Shown: piece after piece, positions 8,408 to 16,919 of the stretch
How the letters are laid out: each line of letters begins with the position of its first letter
Numbering within the stretch: position 1 is the stretch's first letter
Assembly (NCBI GenBank): GCA_937872385.1
Contig: CALMSO010000047.1
Coordinates: 1-64,000 of the forward strand
Direction: 5' to 3'
Origin: an uncultured Saprospiraceae bacterium
Lineage (GTDB): Bacteria; Bacteroidota; Bacteroidia; Chitinophagales; Saprospiraceae
Length of the DNA stretch: 64,000 nucleotides
The notes under the pieces: model-generated
Seen by the model: the letters and a program-made list of their open reading frames with translations, nothing else
Database searches by the model: none
What the model was told of the DNA's origin: nothing
Made by a program: the position numbers and the translations under genes

Positions 8408-8986
8408 ATGAAATCCGTACTCGTATTTTGTGGCTCTAATAAAGGCACCCTCCCCGTGTATGAAGCTACAGCCATACAACTGGGACAAACCTTAGCCCAA
8501 GCCGGTATCCGCATCATTTATGGCGGTGGCAACGTAGGGCTGATGGGCGTGCTGGCAGACGCGGCCTTAGCCGAAGGCGGGGCAGTGACGGGCGTGATTC
8601 CGCATTTCTTGCGCACACGGGAGGTATGTCACGAAGGGCTGACGGAACTGATCGTAGTAGAAAGTATGGCTAAGCGCAAATGGGTCATGGCAGAACTGGC
8701 CGACAGTGTGATTACCTTGCCCGGTGGCTATGGCACGCTCGACGAGTTGTTTGAAATGCTGACCCTCGTGCAACTCAGCCAGGCAGCCCACCCGATTGGC
8801 TTGCTGAATATTGAAGGCTTTTTTGACCCTTTGCTGGCGCAGTTGGACCGCATGTGTGCCGATCATTTTCTGAAAGAAACGCACCGCCGCATGCTACTCG
8901 CCGACCCGGATATTGAAGGCTTATTATTCAAAATGAAAAATTTTACGCCCAGCAATGATACCGGTAAATGGTTGAATCGGGAGTAA
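8408..8986 (+). CDS. LOG family protein (TIGR00730, nucleotide 5'-monophosphate phosphoribohydrolase)
   Basis: A 192-residue Rossmann-fold protein of the LOG/lysine-decarboxylase-like family, which hydrolyses cytokinin-type or purine nucleoside 5'-monophosphates to base and ribose 5-phosphate. Motifs: YGGGNVGLMG at 38-47, SMAKRK at 86-91 and the catalytic PGGYGTLDE at 105-113. The ATG at 8408 is chosen over longer frames because MKSVLVFCGSNKG is the standard family N-terminus. In a non-plant bacterium the physiological substrate is uncertain; nucleotide salvage is the usual inference. Confidence 0.9.
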   Translation: MKSVLVFCGSNKGTLPVYEATAIQLGQTLAQAGIRIIYGGGNVGLMGVLADAALAEGGAVTGVIPHFLRTREVCHEGLTELIVVESMAKRKWVMAELADSVITLPGGYGTLDELFEMLTLVQLSQAAHPIGLLNIEGFFDPLLAQLDRMCADHFLKETHRRMLLADPDIEGLLFKMKNFTPSNDTGKWLNRE

Positions 8987-9211
8987 ATTTTGCCAAAAAT
9001 GTTTTATATTTGGAATTGTGCAGTTAGGCAGCCTGAAAAGAGAGTGAGTCAGGCCAATGGAAGAGATTGTACAATTTTTTGAGATGTACAAAATACAGGC
9101 AAAGTGCTCATGCACCATTCCTTATATGGCAATTAGCGAAAAGCGTTATGATGTAAATAAAAAGCCAATTCAACCTGTTCTATTTATAAAAATGCCCATA
9201 ACTAACTAAAT

Positions 9212-10222
9212 ATGAGCCGAATTATTACACTCGACGAATTTATTATTCACCGGCAGAAGGACTTTCCCTTCGCGTCGGGCGAACTCACTGGGCTGCTGCG
9301 CGACATTGGCGTGGCCGCAAAAATTGTGAACCGGGAAGTAAATAAAGCCGGGTTGGTAAACATTCTCGGCTCCGCCGAATCCGAAAATGTGACCGGCGAC
9401 AATGTGCAAAAACTCGACCTGTATGCCAATGAAAAACTCATCGAATGCCTGAAAAACAGTGGCGAGTGCTGCGGCGTAGCTTCCGAAGAGTTTGAAGATT
9501 TTATCCCCATCCAGCCAGTGGCTTCCAAAGCCTCTAAATACGTGGTGGTGTTCGACCCCCTCGATGGCTCCTCCAATATTGATGTCAATGTATCGGTGGG
9601 CACTATTTTTGGCATTTATCGCCGCAAAAGCGACAGCGAAGGGCCCTGTGCCTTGGAAGATTTTTTGCAAAAAGGCTCCGAATTAGTAGCTGCGGGCTAC
9701 GTGCTATACGGCACCTCTACCTTATTGGTTTACAGCACCGGGCGCGGCGTCAATGGCTTCACGCTCGATCCCTCCATCGGCGAGTTTTGCCTTTCGCACC
9801 GCGACATCCAGATACCCCAGCGCGGCAATTATTACTCGGTCAATCAGGGTTATTACCTCAAGTTTGATGTAGAAATGCGCCGTTATATTGATCATTGCTC
9901 CGATATGAACCTCCGGTTGCGCTACATCGGCTCTATGGTCAGCGATATTCACCGCATCCTACTGCAAGGGGGCATTTTCCTTTACCCCCAGACGCGCAAA
10001 TACCCGCAGGGCAAACTGCGCCTACTCTACGAGTGCAATCCTTTGTCGTTTATCATCGAGCAGGCGGGCGGCAAAGCCATGACCTGCCAGCTTCAGCGTA
10101 TTCTCGACTTAGAAATCACGCACCTGCACCAGCGTGCCACCATTGCGATGGGCTCGCCGGAAATGATTGACGAGATGAAAGCCTTCGTCGAAAAATACAG
10201 CGCCCTGCCCACGTTCAATTGA
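9212..10222 (+). CDS. fbp: Fructose-1,6-bisphosphatase class I
   Basis: Gluconeogenic enzyme hydrolysing fructose 1,6-bisphosphate to fructose 6-phosphate, Mg-dependent and cytosolic. The 336-residue length is typical. Metal-site motifs are present: GDNVQKLD at 62-69, SEE at 91-93 and DPLDGSSNID at 115-124, followed by VGTIFGIYRR. The C-terminal LYECNPLSFIIEQAGGKA (about 273-290) is the substrate-site block of class I enzymes. It stands alone, with 225 bp of non-coding DNA upstream and a convergent gene downstream. Confidence 0.97.
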   Translation: MSRIITLDEFIIHRQKDFPFASGELTGLLRDIGVAAKIVNREVNKAGLVNILGSAESENVTGDNVQKLDLYANEKLIECLKNSGECCGVASEEFEDFIPIQPVASKASKYVVVFDPLDGSSNIDVNVSVGTIFGIYRRKSDSEGPCALEDFLQKGSELVAAGYVLYGTSTLLVYSTGRGVNGFTLDPSIGEFCLSHRDIQIPQRGNYYSVNQGYYLKFDVEMRRYIDHCSDMNLRLRYIGSMVSDIHRILLQGGIFLYPQTRKYPQGKLRLLYECNPLSFIIEQAGGKAMTCQLQRILDLEITHLHQRATIAMGSPEMIDEMKAFVEKYSALPTFN

Positions 10223-10273
10223 GAAGAGCATCTTTAAATTTTATTGAAGTTCGCATTGTCAGTATCCAAAACC

Positions 10274-10714
10274 TCAGGCTCTTGGAATACCCTTGCGCAG
10301 CAAAATCTTACCCGGTATGCAAGGTCCAAAAGAAGTAGCACCATTCCAGGCACCTTCTAAGCGCCACGGGTCGCCGGTTTTCATCAGGGTGAGCACTGCT
10401 TGTTTGAGGCACCATTCCATACCTTCCACGCGTTTGGCCGCCGTGATTTTGGTTTCCCGGAATTGCAAAATCTTGCCCGCCAGCACCTCTCCTTCGAGTT
10501 CCATCTCAGCATAGACGTTTTCAAAATACACGAATGTACGTCCCGTTACTTTGTCGCCTTTTTGTATAAGGTACAACTCCATGCCGTACTCCGGCCGAAA
10601 GCCGCCTTCATCTTGTGTAATGACACCCCGCCAGTAGCCGGTGAAAGGCTCGGATTGAGCAGTGAGCAGCCCCACCGTACCAGCATACAACCATAAGATA
10701 AGCAACCATCGCAT
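10274..10714 (-). CDS. Secreted protein of unknown function
   Basis: A 146-residue protein with a clear signal peptide (MRWLLILWLYAGTVGLLTAQ, residues 1-20). The mature domain is beta-rich (FTGYWRGVITQDEGG, YLIQKGDKVTGRTFVYF, MELEGEVLAGKILQFRETKI), resembling lipocalin-like small exported proteins of Bacteroidota, but I cannot assign it to a named family. Two Cys in the mature part could pair. It is convergent with fbp. Confidence 0.6.
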   Translation of the reverse strand: MRWLLILWLYAGTVGLLTAQSEPFTGYWRGVITQDEGGFRPEYGMELYLIQKGDKVTGRTFVYFENVYAEMELEGEVLAGKILQFRETKITAAKRVEGMEWCLKQAVLTLMKTGDPWRLEGAWNGATSFGPCIPGKILLRKGIPRA

Positions 10715-11042
10715 AACAGGCCATTTTCTCTTAGAAACTGTATTCGGGCAAAGCTGTTGTATATAAAGACAACTTTTTGTGCCTGCCGGGGTCTATTTTT
10801 TTAAAAAAAAGGGCGCAACCTTTGACGAAAAGCCTGGAAAAAACATTTTTAGACCCCTTCTAATCTGCTGGTTTCCAATTCAAAAACTACTTTTCAGGCC
10901 GCACCCCTTCCGTTTCTTCAGAAAAAAAAGCAAGGCGATTATTATCTTGTGGGGCAGTGTCCACTGGCTCTGTGCAAATCTGTTTCGGGAAGAGCCGATT
11001 TTGATTATTGACTATTAACTAAATACCAATACCGTGCCAAAA
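10715..11042. other. Gene-free interval before ggt
   Basis: These 328 bp lie between divergent genes and hold no convincing ORF. An 8-bp inverted repeat GGGGTCTA (10788-10795) / TAGACCCC (10850-10857) encloses 54 bp. No exact TAnnTTTG promoter was seen. Confidence 0.4.
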
Positions 11043-12752
11043 ATGAAATATCGCTCATGGGGGCTACTGCTGGCCCTGCTGCTGGGGTCTATGGCCTGCC
11101 GCCCAACTTTGCCGGCGGGCACATACAACGCGACCAAAAGCCTGGTGGCCGACCAAGCCATGGTCGTATCGCCGCATCCCATTGCTTCAGAAATCGGAGT
11201 CGCCATTTTGAAAAAAGGCGGCAACGCAGTAGATGCAGCCATTGCCGTGCAGTTTGCCATTGCGGTGTGCTATCCGCGCGCGGGCAATATCGGCGGCGGC
11301 GGATTTATGGTGATCCGGCAACAAGATGGTACCACAGATGCCCTCGACTACCGCGAGAAAGCTCCGCTCAAGGCACATCGGGATATGTATTTGGACAGTC
11401 TCGGCAACGTCGTCGAAGGGCTGAGCACTGGAGGCCACCTGGCAGCAGGTGTGCCAGGCACCGTGGCCGGGCTGCTGGCCGCGCACGAGCGCTACGGCCG
11501 ATTGCCCCTGCGCGAACTGATTCAGCCGGCTATTCAATTGGCCAGCACTGGCTACGCTATTACAGAAACGGAAGCCAACCGGTTGCAAAACTTTCAGGAA
11601 GCCTTCCGACAGCACAACGATACGCCCAATCCTTTTATCAAAAATAACTGGCAAACCGGCGACCGACTCATACAACCAGAGCTGGCCCAAACCCTCCTCC
11701 GCATCCAGCAGCAGGGCCGGGCGGGCTTTTACGAAGGTCCCACCGCCGACGCCATCGTTGCCGAAATGCAGTCTGGCAATGGTATCATCAGCTATGAAGA
11801 CCTTAAAAACTATGCACCGGCTTGGCGCCAACCATTGGTGGGCAACTACAAAGACTACCGGGTCATCTCCATGCCACCTTCTTCCAGCGGAGGCGTAGCG
11901 CTCTTGCAAATGCTGGGTATGGTCGAAAGTTTTCCCCTATCAGAAATGGGCTTTCACTCGCCAGCAGCGGTGCATCTGATGGCTGAGGCCGAGCGCCGGG
12001 CTTACGCCGACCGAGCCGAGCACTTGGGCGACAGCGACTTTTATCAGGTTCCCATTAATCTGCTGATTGATGAAGCGTATTTACAAAACCGGATGTCCGA
12101 TTTTTCAGCAAATGCAGCCACGGTAAGCGATTTAATATCGGCAGGAAATTTTAACGTAGTAAAAGAACATTTTGAAACCACTCATACTTCGGTCGTAGAT
12201 GCCGAAGGCAATGCCGTTTCGGTGACCACCACCCTCAACTCCAACTTTGGCTGCAAAGTGTGGGTGGATGGCGCAGGTTTTTTCCTCAACAATGAAATGG
12301 ACGATTTCAGTGTAAAACCGGGCGTGCCCAATCAATTTGGGCTAGTAGGTGCCGAAGCCAACGCCATTGCCCCCAGCAAACGGATGCTCAGCTCCATGAC
12401 ACCCACCATTATTGAAAAAAACGGTGCCGTATTTATGGTCATTGGTGCGCCGGGCGGCTCTACCATTATCACGGCTGTGTTTCAGGTGTTCCTCAATGTA
12501 GTAGAATTCGGGATGCCGCTCGATGAGGCCGTCCATGCCGGACGTTTTCACCATCAGTGGCTGCCCGATCAGATTATGGTAGAGAAAACTGCGCTCGACT
12601 CCCTGACGCGCCAGACACTGACAAGCATGGGGCACACCTTCCGGGAAGTCAATTCTATGGCTGTCATCAAGGCTATCCAGCGGCTACCCGACGGGCGGCT
12701 GCACGGCGCAGGCGACCCCCGCAATCCGGACGATACCGCTACGGGATATTAG
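11043..12752 (+). CDS. ggt: Gamma-glutamyltranspeptidase (lipoprotein-type)
   Basis: An Ntn-hydrolase that cleaves or transfers the gamma-glutamyl group of glutathione and related peptides, maturing by self-cleavage. The 569-residue proenzyme has a lipoprotein signal ending at Cys19 (LLLGSMAC). Landmarks: KKGGNAVDAAIAVQFAIAV near 57-75, GNIGGGGFMVI, and the cleavage site TTHTSVVDAEGNAVSVT with catalytic Thr at about 379, followed by SSMTPTI and GAPGGSTIIT in the small subunit. ATG 11043 is preferred over GTG 11034 because it begins the lipoprotein signal. It is probably anchored in the envelope and scavenges extracytoplasmic peptides. Confidence 0.95.
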   Translation: MKYRSWGLLLALLLGSMACRPTLPAGTYNATKSLVADQAMVVSPHPIASEIGVAILKKGGNAVDAAIAVQFAIAVCYPRAGNIGGGGFMVIRQQDGTTDALDYREKAPLKAHRDMYLDSLGNVVEGLSTGGHLAAGVPGTVAGLLAAHERYGRLPLRELIQPAIQLASTGYAITETEANRLQNFQEAFRQHNDTPNPFIKNNWQTGDRLIQPELAQTLLRIQQQGRAGFYEGPTADAIVAEMQSGNGIISYEDLKNYAPAWRQPLVGNYKDYRVISMPPSSSGGVALLQMLGMVESFPLSEMGFHSPAAVHLMAEAERRAYADRAEHLGDSDFYQVPINLLIDEAYLQNRMSDFSANAATVSDLISAGNFNVVKEHFETTHTSVVDAEGNAVSVTTTLNSNFGCKVWVDGAGFFLNNEMDDFSVKPGVPNQFGLVGAEANAIAPSKRMLSSMTPTIIEKNGAVFMVIGAPGGSTIITAVFQVFLNVVEFGMPLDEAVHAGRFHHQWLPDQIMVEKTALDSLTRQTLTSMGHTFREVNSMAVIKAIQRLPDGRLHGAGDPRNPDDTATGY

Positions 12753-12818
12753 TAAGCCAAACTGCCTGCCTGTGCAACGCAGCAAAGGCTACATGCTATA
12801 ATTTTTTTCACAAAAAGC

Positions 12819-12849
12819 TTGACGTTTATACGCATATGCTTTACATTTG
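12819..12849 (+). promoter_or_regulatory. Strong promoter upstream of the TRL gene
   Basis: TTG at 12819-12821, a 20-bp spacer and an exact TACATTTG box at 12842-12849. Transcription would begin near 12856, leaving a leader of about 170 nt before the TRL start. That leader contains a 29-codon frame (ATG 12862 to TAA 12951), for which there is no evidence of coding. Confidence 0.6.
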
Positions 12850-13028
12850 CTACGTGAATAAATGAACGCTTTACACACTTTTCAAACACACGCATTTTTA
12901 GTCTTTTACAATGCGCTTGCTACAAATAAAAAACAATCTGCTCTTCAATAAAGAGGTCTCTCCCTTTTTTTTAGCTTGGCAGATTAACAACACCTATTAT
13001 TTTATTTAAAATCCAAAACATTTCCAAC

Positions 13029-13337
13029 ATGAAAAAACTGATTATCATTCTGGCTGTAGCTGCCACATTCACTGGTTGCGCTTTCAGTGCTTCGCCGGTG
13101 CTGGGCAGCATCTACACGGATGTAAAAGCTCCGGTTGTTGCTACTGCCAATCCGGCCGGCAATAAAGTAGGCACGGGTGAAGCTACTTCCATTCTCGGTA
13201 TCGTAGCTACTGGCGACGCCAGCATCAACACGGCAGCCAAGAAGGCGGGCATCACGCGTATTTCGCATGTGGATTACCAAGCTACCAACATCCTCGGCAT
13301 TTTCGCTAAATACACCGTATATGTATATGGTGAATAA
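13029..13337 (+). CDS. TRL-like family lipoprotein
   Basis: A 102-residue lipoprotein with signal peptide and lipobox ending at Cys17 (ATFTGC). The mature part matches the TRL-like family: a VLGSIYTDVKAPVVATANPAG stretch, a GTGEATSILGIVATGDASI core, and ISHVDYQATNILGIFAKYTV at the C-terminus. The function of TRL proteins is unknown; they are small envelope lipoproteins. It is flanked by a good promoter and a strong terminator, so it is monocistronic and probably well expressed. Confidence 0.85.
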   Translation: MKKLIIILAVAATFTGCAFSASPVLGSIYTDVKAPVVATANPAGNKVGTGEATSILGIVATGDASINTAAKKAGITRISHVDYQATNILGIFAKYTVYVYGE

Positions 13338-13365
13338 TGCTTGCAATCGGTAATATTGCACAAAC

Positions 13366-13407
13366 GTTAGCCTTTAGCCTTCAAACGCTGGAGGCTAACT
13401 TGTTTTT
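13366..13407 (+). terminator. Terminator after TRL gene
   Basis: A perfect 8-bp stem GTTAGCCT (13366-13373) / AGGCTAAC (13392-13399) is followed by TTGTTTTT. Confidence 0.75.
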
Positions 13408-13519
13408 AGGTACCGGGAAGTAAAATAGACGACATGCCAAAAATACGGCTTAACTATTTGATATTCAAACACTTACCTCAAAAAATATACATTATTTTTT
13501 ATTAAAACTCGTCCCAAAT

Positions 13520-13641
13520 GATATAATACCAATTTCGAGCAGTTGTGACATATTCCTGGTTTTTATAACTGTTTGACTACTTGTACAGGTCAACGTTCAT
13601 TAATAGCCAGATTGCTGTTACATTGATATAATACCGATTTC
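13520..13641 (+). repeat. Direct repeat in gene-free interval
   Basis: GATATAATACCAATTTC (13520-13536) recurs at 13625-13641 with one change (G for A), 105 bp apart. The interval 13408-13804 has no credible gene; an 80-codon minus-strand frame at 13640-13882 runs through the MITE-like element and is not accepted. Confidence 0.5.
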
Positions 13642-13804
13642 AATTGAACGTGAGGTGTTTGTTTGTGTTTAAAATTTTGACTTTCAACACCTTAAAAAAT
13701 CGGACTTCGCAAACCGTAAATGGTATAACTCCTTTTTCAGCACCGCCCTGCCAATAACCCGCCTGCGAACAACGCTGCGCCTTTTCCGTTTTGTAAATAG
13801 CTAA

Positions 13805-13903
13805 GAGCATGTTTAAAATTAATCCTTTGGTCTGCAAATACTCACTTCGTGAGAACCCAAATCTGACCATTTTCGACTTCAAAAACGAACTTTAAACATA
13901 CTC
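13805..13903. mobile_element. MITE-like element with 13-bp inverted ends and TAA duplications
   Basis: Left end GAGCATGTTTAAA (13805-13817) pairs with right end TTTAAACATACTC (13891-13903), one mismatch. TAA abuts both ends (13802-13804 and 13904-13906), as expected of a 3-bp target-site duplication. The element is 99 bp, non-coding, with a small internal CTCACTTCGTGAG hairpin. An outer 9-bp inverted pair TAGCCAGAT (13604-13612) / ATCTGGCTA (13910-13918) suggests it may be nested in a larger decayed element. Confidence 0.55.
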
Positions 13904-13924
13904 TAAATGATCTGGCTATAAAAC

Positions 13925-15385
13925 ATGAAAACTATGAAAATTCTCCTAACTGGTGCCACCGGCTACATCGGAAAGCGCTTGCTCCCTGTGCTGCTCCAGC
14001 AAGGGCACGAGGTCATCTGTAGTGTGCGCGAGCGCAGCCGTTTTGTCAATCCTATGCTGGAGTATCCGGTTGAATTGTTTGAAGTGGATTTTGTGGAGCC
14101 GGTAGATATGACTCAAGCGCCTACTGATTTTGACGTGGCTTTTTTTCTTATTCACTCCTTAGGAGTTTCTATTGGCGACTTTTCCGCTCAGGAAGCGCGC
14201 ATTGCCCAGCATTTTACGGATTATATGAATCAGACAAAAGCGCAGCAAGTTATTTACCTAACCGGCATTGTAAATGATGTACACCTGAGTGAACATCTCG
14301 AATCGCGTCTGGCGGTAGAAAAAATCCTCTCGACCGGACGGGCGGCCCTCACTGCCTTACGAGCAGGCATTATCGTGGGTTCAGGGAGCGCCTCTTTTGA
14401 AATCATCCGCGATTTGGTAGAAAAACTGCCCGTCATGGTGGCACCACGTTGGCTCAATACCCGCTGTCAGCCCATTGGCATCCGCAATGTAATTGAAATG
14501 CTCACCGGCGTGATGGGACGCCCCGATTGCTATCACCAAAATTTTGATATTGGCTGCGAAGACATCCTTACTTACCGCGATATGCTGTTGCAATATGCTG
14601 AAGTGCGCGGTTTGCGCCGCTGGATTTATACTGTACCGGTGATGACGCCTCGCTTGTCGTCCTATTGGTTGTATTTTGTTACTTCTACGTCTTATCCGCT
14701 GGCAGTCAATTTAGTAAATAGTATGAAAATAGATGTTATTTGCCGAGACAATCGCTTGGCAACGCTGCTGGGTGTACATATATATACCTACAAAGAAGCC
14801 GTAGCGATGGCTTTCGCCAAAATTGAGCAGAATCTGATTGTATCAAGTTGGAAAGATGCCTTAGCCAGTAGTTACGCCGGTCAAAACCTCAACCGCTTCA
14901 TTCAAGTACCGATTAATGGTTGCTTTGTGGATTATAAAAAAAGAACCATACCCTCGGAAACAACCACACAGGTATTGGATAATATTTGGCGCATCGGAGG
15001 GCAGCATGGCTGGTATTATGGCAACTGGCTGTGGCGGTTTCGCGGCTTCCTCGACAAGCTCGTGGGCGGCGTGGGGTTGCGGCGCGGCCGTACCCACCCT
15101 ACCGAAATTTCGGCGGGCGATGCCCTTGATTTCTGGCGCGTACTCGTAGCCGATCGCCATGAAAAACGCTTATTGCTTTATGCCGAGATGAAACTGCCCG
15201 GCGAGGCTTGGCTCGAATTTCATATCCAAAATAACGAACTGCGCCAAACCGCCACTTTTCGACCGTATGGCATCTGGGGCCGCGCTTATTGGTTTGCCGT
15301 TTTGCCTTTCCATTATTTCATTTTCAATGGCATGATTGACCGCATCGCGCGTGCGCAGGCAAGGGCTTCCGTATCTCAAAATTGA
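13925..15385 (+). CDS. SDR/NAD(P)-binding epimerase-like protein with C-terminal DUF2867
   Basis: A 486-residue two-domain protein. The N-terminal half is an atypical short-chain dehydrogenase: nucleotide motif GATGYIG at 10-16, a FFLIHSLG segment, and QQVIYLTGIV, followed by TALRAGIIVGSGSASFE. The C-terminal region from about residue 330 is DUF2867, with DFWRVLVADRHEKRLLLYAEM, WLEFHI and the terminal FRPYGIWGRAYWFAVLPFHY block. This fusion is widespread, but its substrate is unknown. Start is either ATG 13925 or the Met at codon 4. It begins 19 bp after the TAA repeat of the MITE-like element, so the insertion may have altered its promoter. Confidence 0.83.
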   Translation: MKTMKILLTGATGYIGKRLLPVLLQQGHEVICSVRERSRFVNPMLEYPVELFEVDFVEPVDMTQAPTDFDVAFFLIHSLGVSIGDFSAQEARIAQHFTDYMNQTKAQQVIYLTGIVNDVHLSEHLESRLAVEKILSTGRAALTALRAGIIVGSGSASFEIIRDLVEKLPVMVAPRWLNTRCQPIGIRNVIEMLTGVMGRPDCYHQNFDIGCEDILTYRDMLLQYAEVRGLRRWIYTVPVMTPRLSSYWLYFVTSTSYPLAVNLVNSMKIDVICRDNRLATLLGVHIYTYKEAVAMAFAKIEQNLIVSSWKDALASSYAGQNLNRFIQVPINGCFVDYKKRTIPSETTTQVLDNIWRIGGQHGWYYGNWLWRFRGFLDKLVGGVGLRRGRTHPTEISAGDALDFWRVLVADRHEKRLLLYAEMKLPGEAWLEFHIQNNELRQTATFRPYGIWGRAYWFAVLPFHYFIFNGMIDRIARAQARASVSQN

Positions 15386-15404
15386 GCAGTAAGGCGGCAA
15401 GGTG

Positions 15405-15435
15405 TTGCTTTTTTGCACAGAAATACTTAATTTTG
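15405..15435 (+). promoter_or_regulatory. Promoter for the lipoprotein gene at 15467
   Basis: TTG at 15405-15407, a 20-bp spacer, then an exact TAATTTTG box at 15428-15435. The ATG lies 31 bp after the box. Confidence 0.62.
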
Positions 15436-15466
15436 AAGCATTTATAACCCAAAAAATCTTTTCCGC

Positions 15467-16039
15467 ATGAAAAACCTACGTTTTTTGAGCCTCTCTTTGA
15501 GCATTGCCAGCGCTTTATTATTCAATGCTTGCGATCCGGCAAGCACCAGTACTTGTGGTGATCCGGCCTTAGTAGCCATCCCTGCCGAAGCTGATCCTAC
15601 TGCCCCGGAACTTACTTGGATGGTAACGCAAGCATCGGAAACACCCTCGGGCCCCATTTCTTCGCTGGCGCCTTACACGGGTGCTAACGTCAATATTACA
15701 GCTAAACCGACCGACCAAGTCAAGGTGTATTTAATCGCCAGAGACGAGGAAAGCGGCGTGCGCCGGGTGCGGATGTCAGGCGGATTCGGGCAAACCTGCA
15801 CGACTGGTTCCAGCGCGCTCGCGGCGAGTGGCATTATTCCCGAAATGTCGCAAGATTTAAGCTTCCTGACGGTGTGCGGCATGATTCAGTGGCAACTCCC
15901 CGAAATCCCGATCGAAGTGGGCATGGCCTGTGCTACGGGCTACACGCTGAGCGAGCTGGGCTTTGCCATTAGCGGCACAGCCGAAAACAACAAGGGCGGC
16001 GAGCGCACGTCCACGCTCACCATTACCGTAACGCCGTAA
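15467..16039 (+). CDS. Lipoprotein of unknown function
   Basis: A 190-residue protein with a lipoprotein signal ending at Cys22 (ALLFNAC). The mature part begins with a short Ser/Thr-rich linker, then a beta-rich domain (VKVYLIARDEESGVRRVRMSG), and has several Cys that could form disulfides. The segment around 70-100 resembles Ig-like surface domains, but I do not recognise a named family. It has a well-placed promoter of its own. Confidence 0.6.
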   Translation: MKNLRFLSLSLSIASALLFNACDPASTSTCGDPALVAIPAEADPTAPELTWMVTQASETPSGPISSLAPYTGANVNITAKPTDQVKVYLIARDEESGVRRVRMSGGFGQTCTTGSSALAASGIIPEMSQDLSFLTVCGMIQWQLPEIPIEVGMACATGYTLSELGFAISGTAENNKGGERTSTLTITVTP

Positions 16040-16120
16040 ACTAAGCAGCCGCGAATCGAAGCAGCTATTTTATTTTTACAAAATGACGAAATGTCGCCAT
16101 CGCAGCAACCGGTATTTATG

Positions 16121-16136
16121 CAAAGTACGTACTTTG
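16121..16136. promoter_or_regulatory. Perfect 16-bp palindrome upstream of the DUF547 gene
   Basis: CAAAGTACGTACTTTG is a perfect palindrome centred about 21 bp before the ATG at 16150. It contains a degenerate TActTTG box. The position fits an operator overlapping a promoter. Confidence 0.5.
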
Positions 16137-16149
16137 TTATAAAAACAAA

Positions 16150-16911
16150 ATGATGCGTATCTTACCAATGTTTTTATTAGTAATATTGCTGGGCGGCACC
16201 CAAAGTTGTAAAGTAAAAGAATATGCCTCCGATTCGCGGCCCATCACCCACGAAAGCTGGGATAGCCTGCTGCGCGCGCATGTCAATGACGATGGATGGG
16301 TTGATTATCAAGGCTTTATAGCCGATAGCTTGCGTTTTAACAACTACCTCGAGCTGCTGAGCCGGCACCACCCAAACAACCGGCACTGGAGCCGCGCCGA
16401 GCAAATGGCGTACTGGATTAATGTTTATAATGCTTTTACGGTAAAGTTAATTGTGGATTATTATCCAACTAACAGCATAAAAGACATCAAAAGTGGCATT
16501 CCATTTATTAACACGGTGTGGGATATTAAATTCATCAAAATAGAAGGCGCTACTTATGATTTGAATAATATCGAGCACGGCATTTTACGCCCGCGTTATA
16601 AAGATCCTCGCATTCACATGGTGGTCAATTGCGCTTCGGTTTCCTGCCCCAAATTATACAATCGCGCTTTCACCGCCGATAAATTAGAAGCGCAGTTAGA
16701 CCAAGCTGCTCATGATTTCCTTACAGATACTAACCGCAATATAATTACATCGGAAAGCGCCCAACTGTCCAAAATTTTTCAATGGTATAGCATGGATTTC
16801 AAATCATTGCCTGATTTTATTAATCAACACAGCCCAGTGAAAATTAATAAAAACACCAAAATCACTTACTTAGAATACGACTGGAATTTGAACGAGCAGA
16901 AACGGGATTAG
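16150..16911 (+). CDS. DUF547 domain lipoprotein
   Basis: A 253-residue exported protein, probably a lipoprotein (GGTQSC, Cys20). The body is DUF547, recognised by WVDYQGF, QMAYWINVYNAFTVKLIVDYY (about 95-115), NNIEHGILRP, the HMVVNCASVSCPKL block near 157-170 and the C-terminal LSKIFQWYSMDF. The conserved Cys/His residues suggest a papain-like or transglutaminase-like fold, but activity is undemonstrated in the family. It is preceded by a perfect palindrome and followed by a mosaic repeat region. Confidence 0.87.
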   Translation: MMRILPMFLLVILLGGTQSCKVKEYASDSRPITHESWDSLLRAHVNDDGWVDYQGFIADSLRFNNYLELLSRHHPNNRHWSRAEQMAYWINVYNAFTVKLIVDYYPTNSIKDIKSGIPFINTVWDIKFIKIEGATYDLNNIEHGILRPRYKDPRIHMVVNCASVSCPKLYNRAFTADKLEAQLDQAAHDFLTDTNRNIITSESAQLSKIFQWYSMDFKSLPDFINQHSPVKINKNTKITYLEYDWNLNEQKRD

Positions 16912-16919
16912 ATAGGCGG

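Noticed and set aside
9005..9012. TATATTTG as promoter of fbp
   Set aside because: It is 200 bp upstream of the start and the only TTTG ahead of it is 12 bp away, far from the usual spacing.
10788..10857. Inverted repeat GGGGTCTA/TAGACCCC as a terminator or attachment site
   Set aside because: Arms are only 8 bp with a 54-bp loop, and the surrounding context gives no support.
12862..12951. 29-codon ORF in the TRL leader
   Set aside because: No ribosome-binding site or conserved sequence is evident; kept only as a note in the leader finding.
13640..13882. 80-codon minus-strand ORF
   Set aside because: It runs through the MITE-like element and the repeat interval; the translation has no domain and ends inside repeat DNA.
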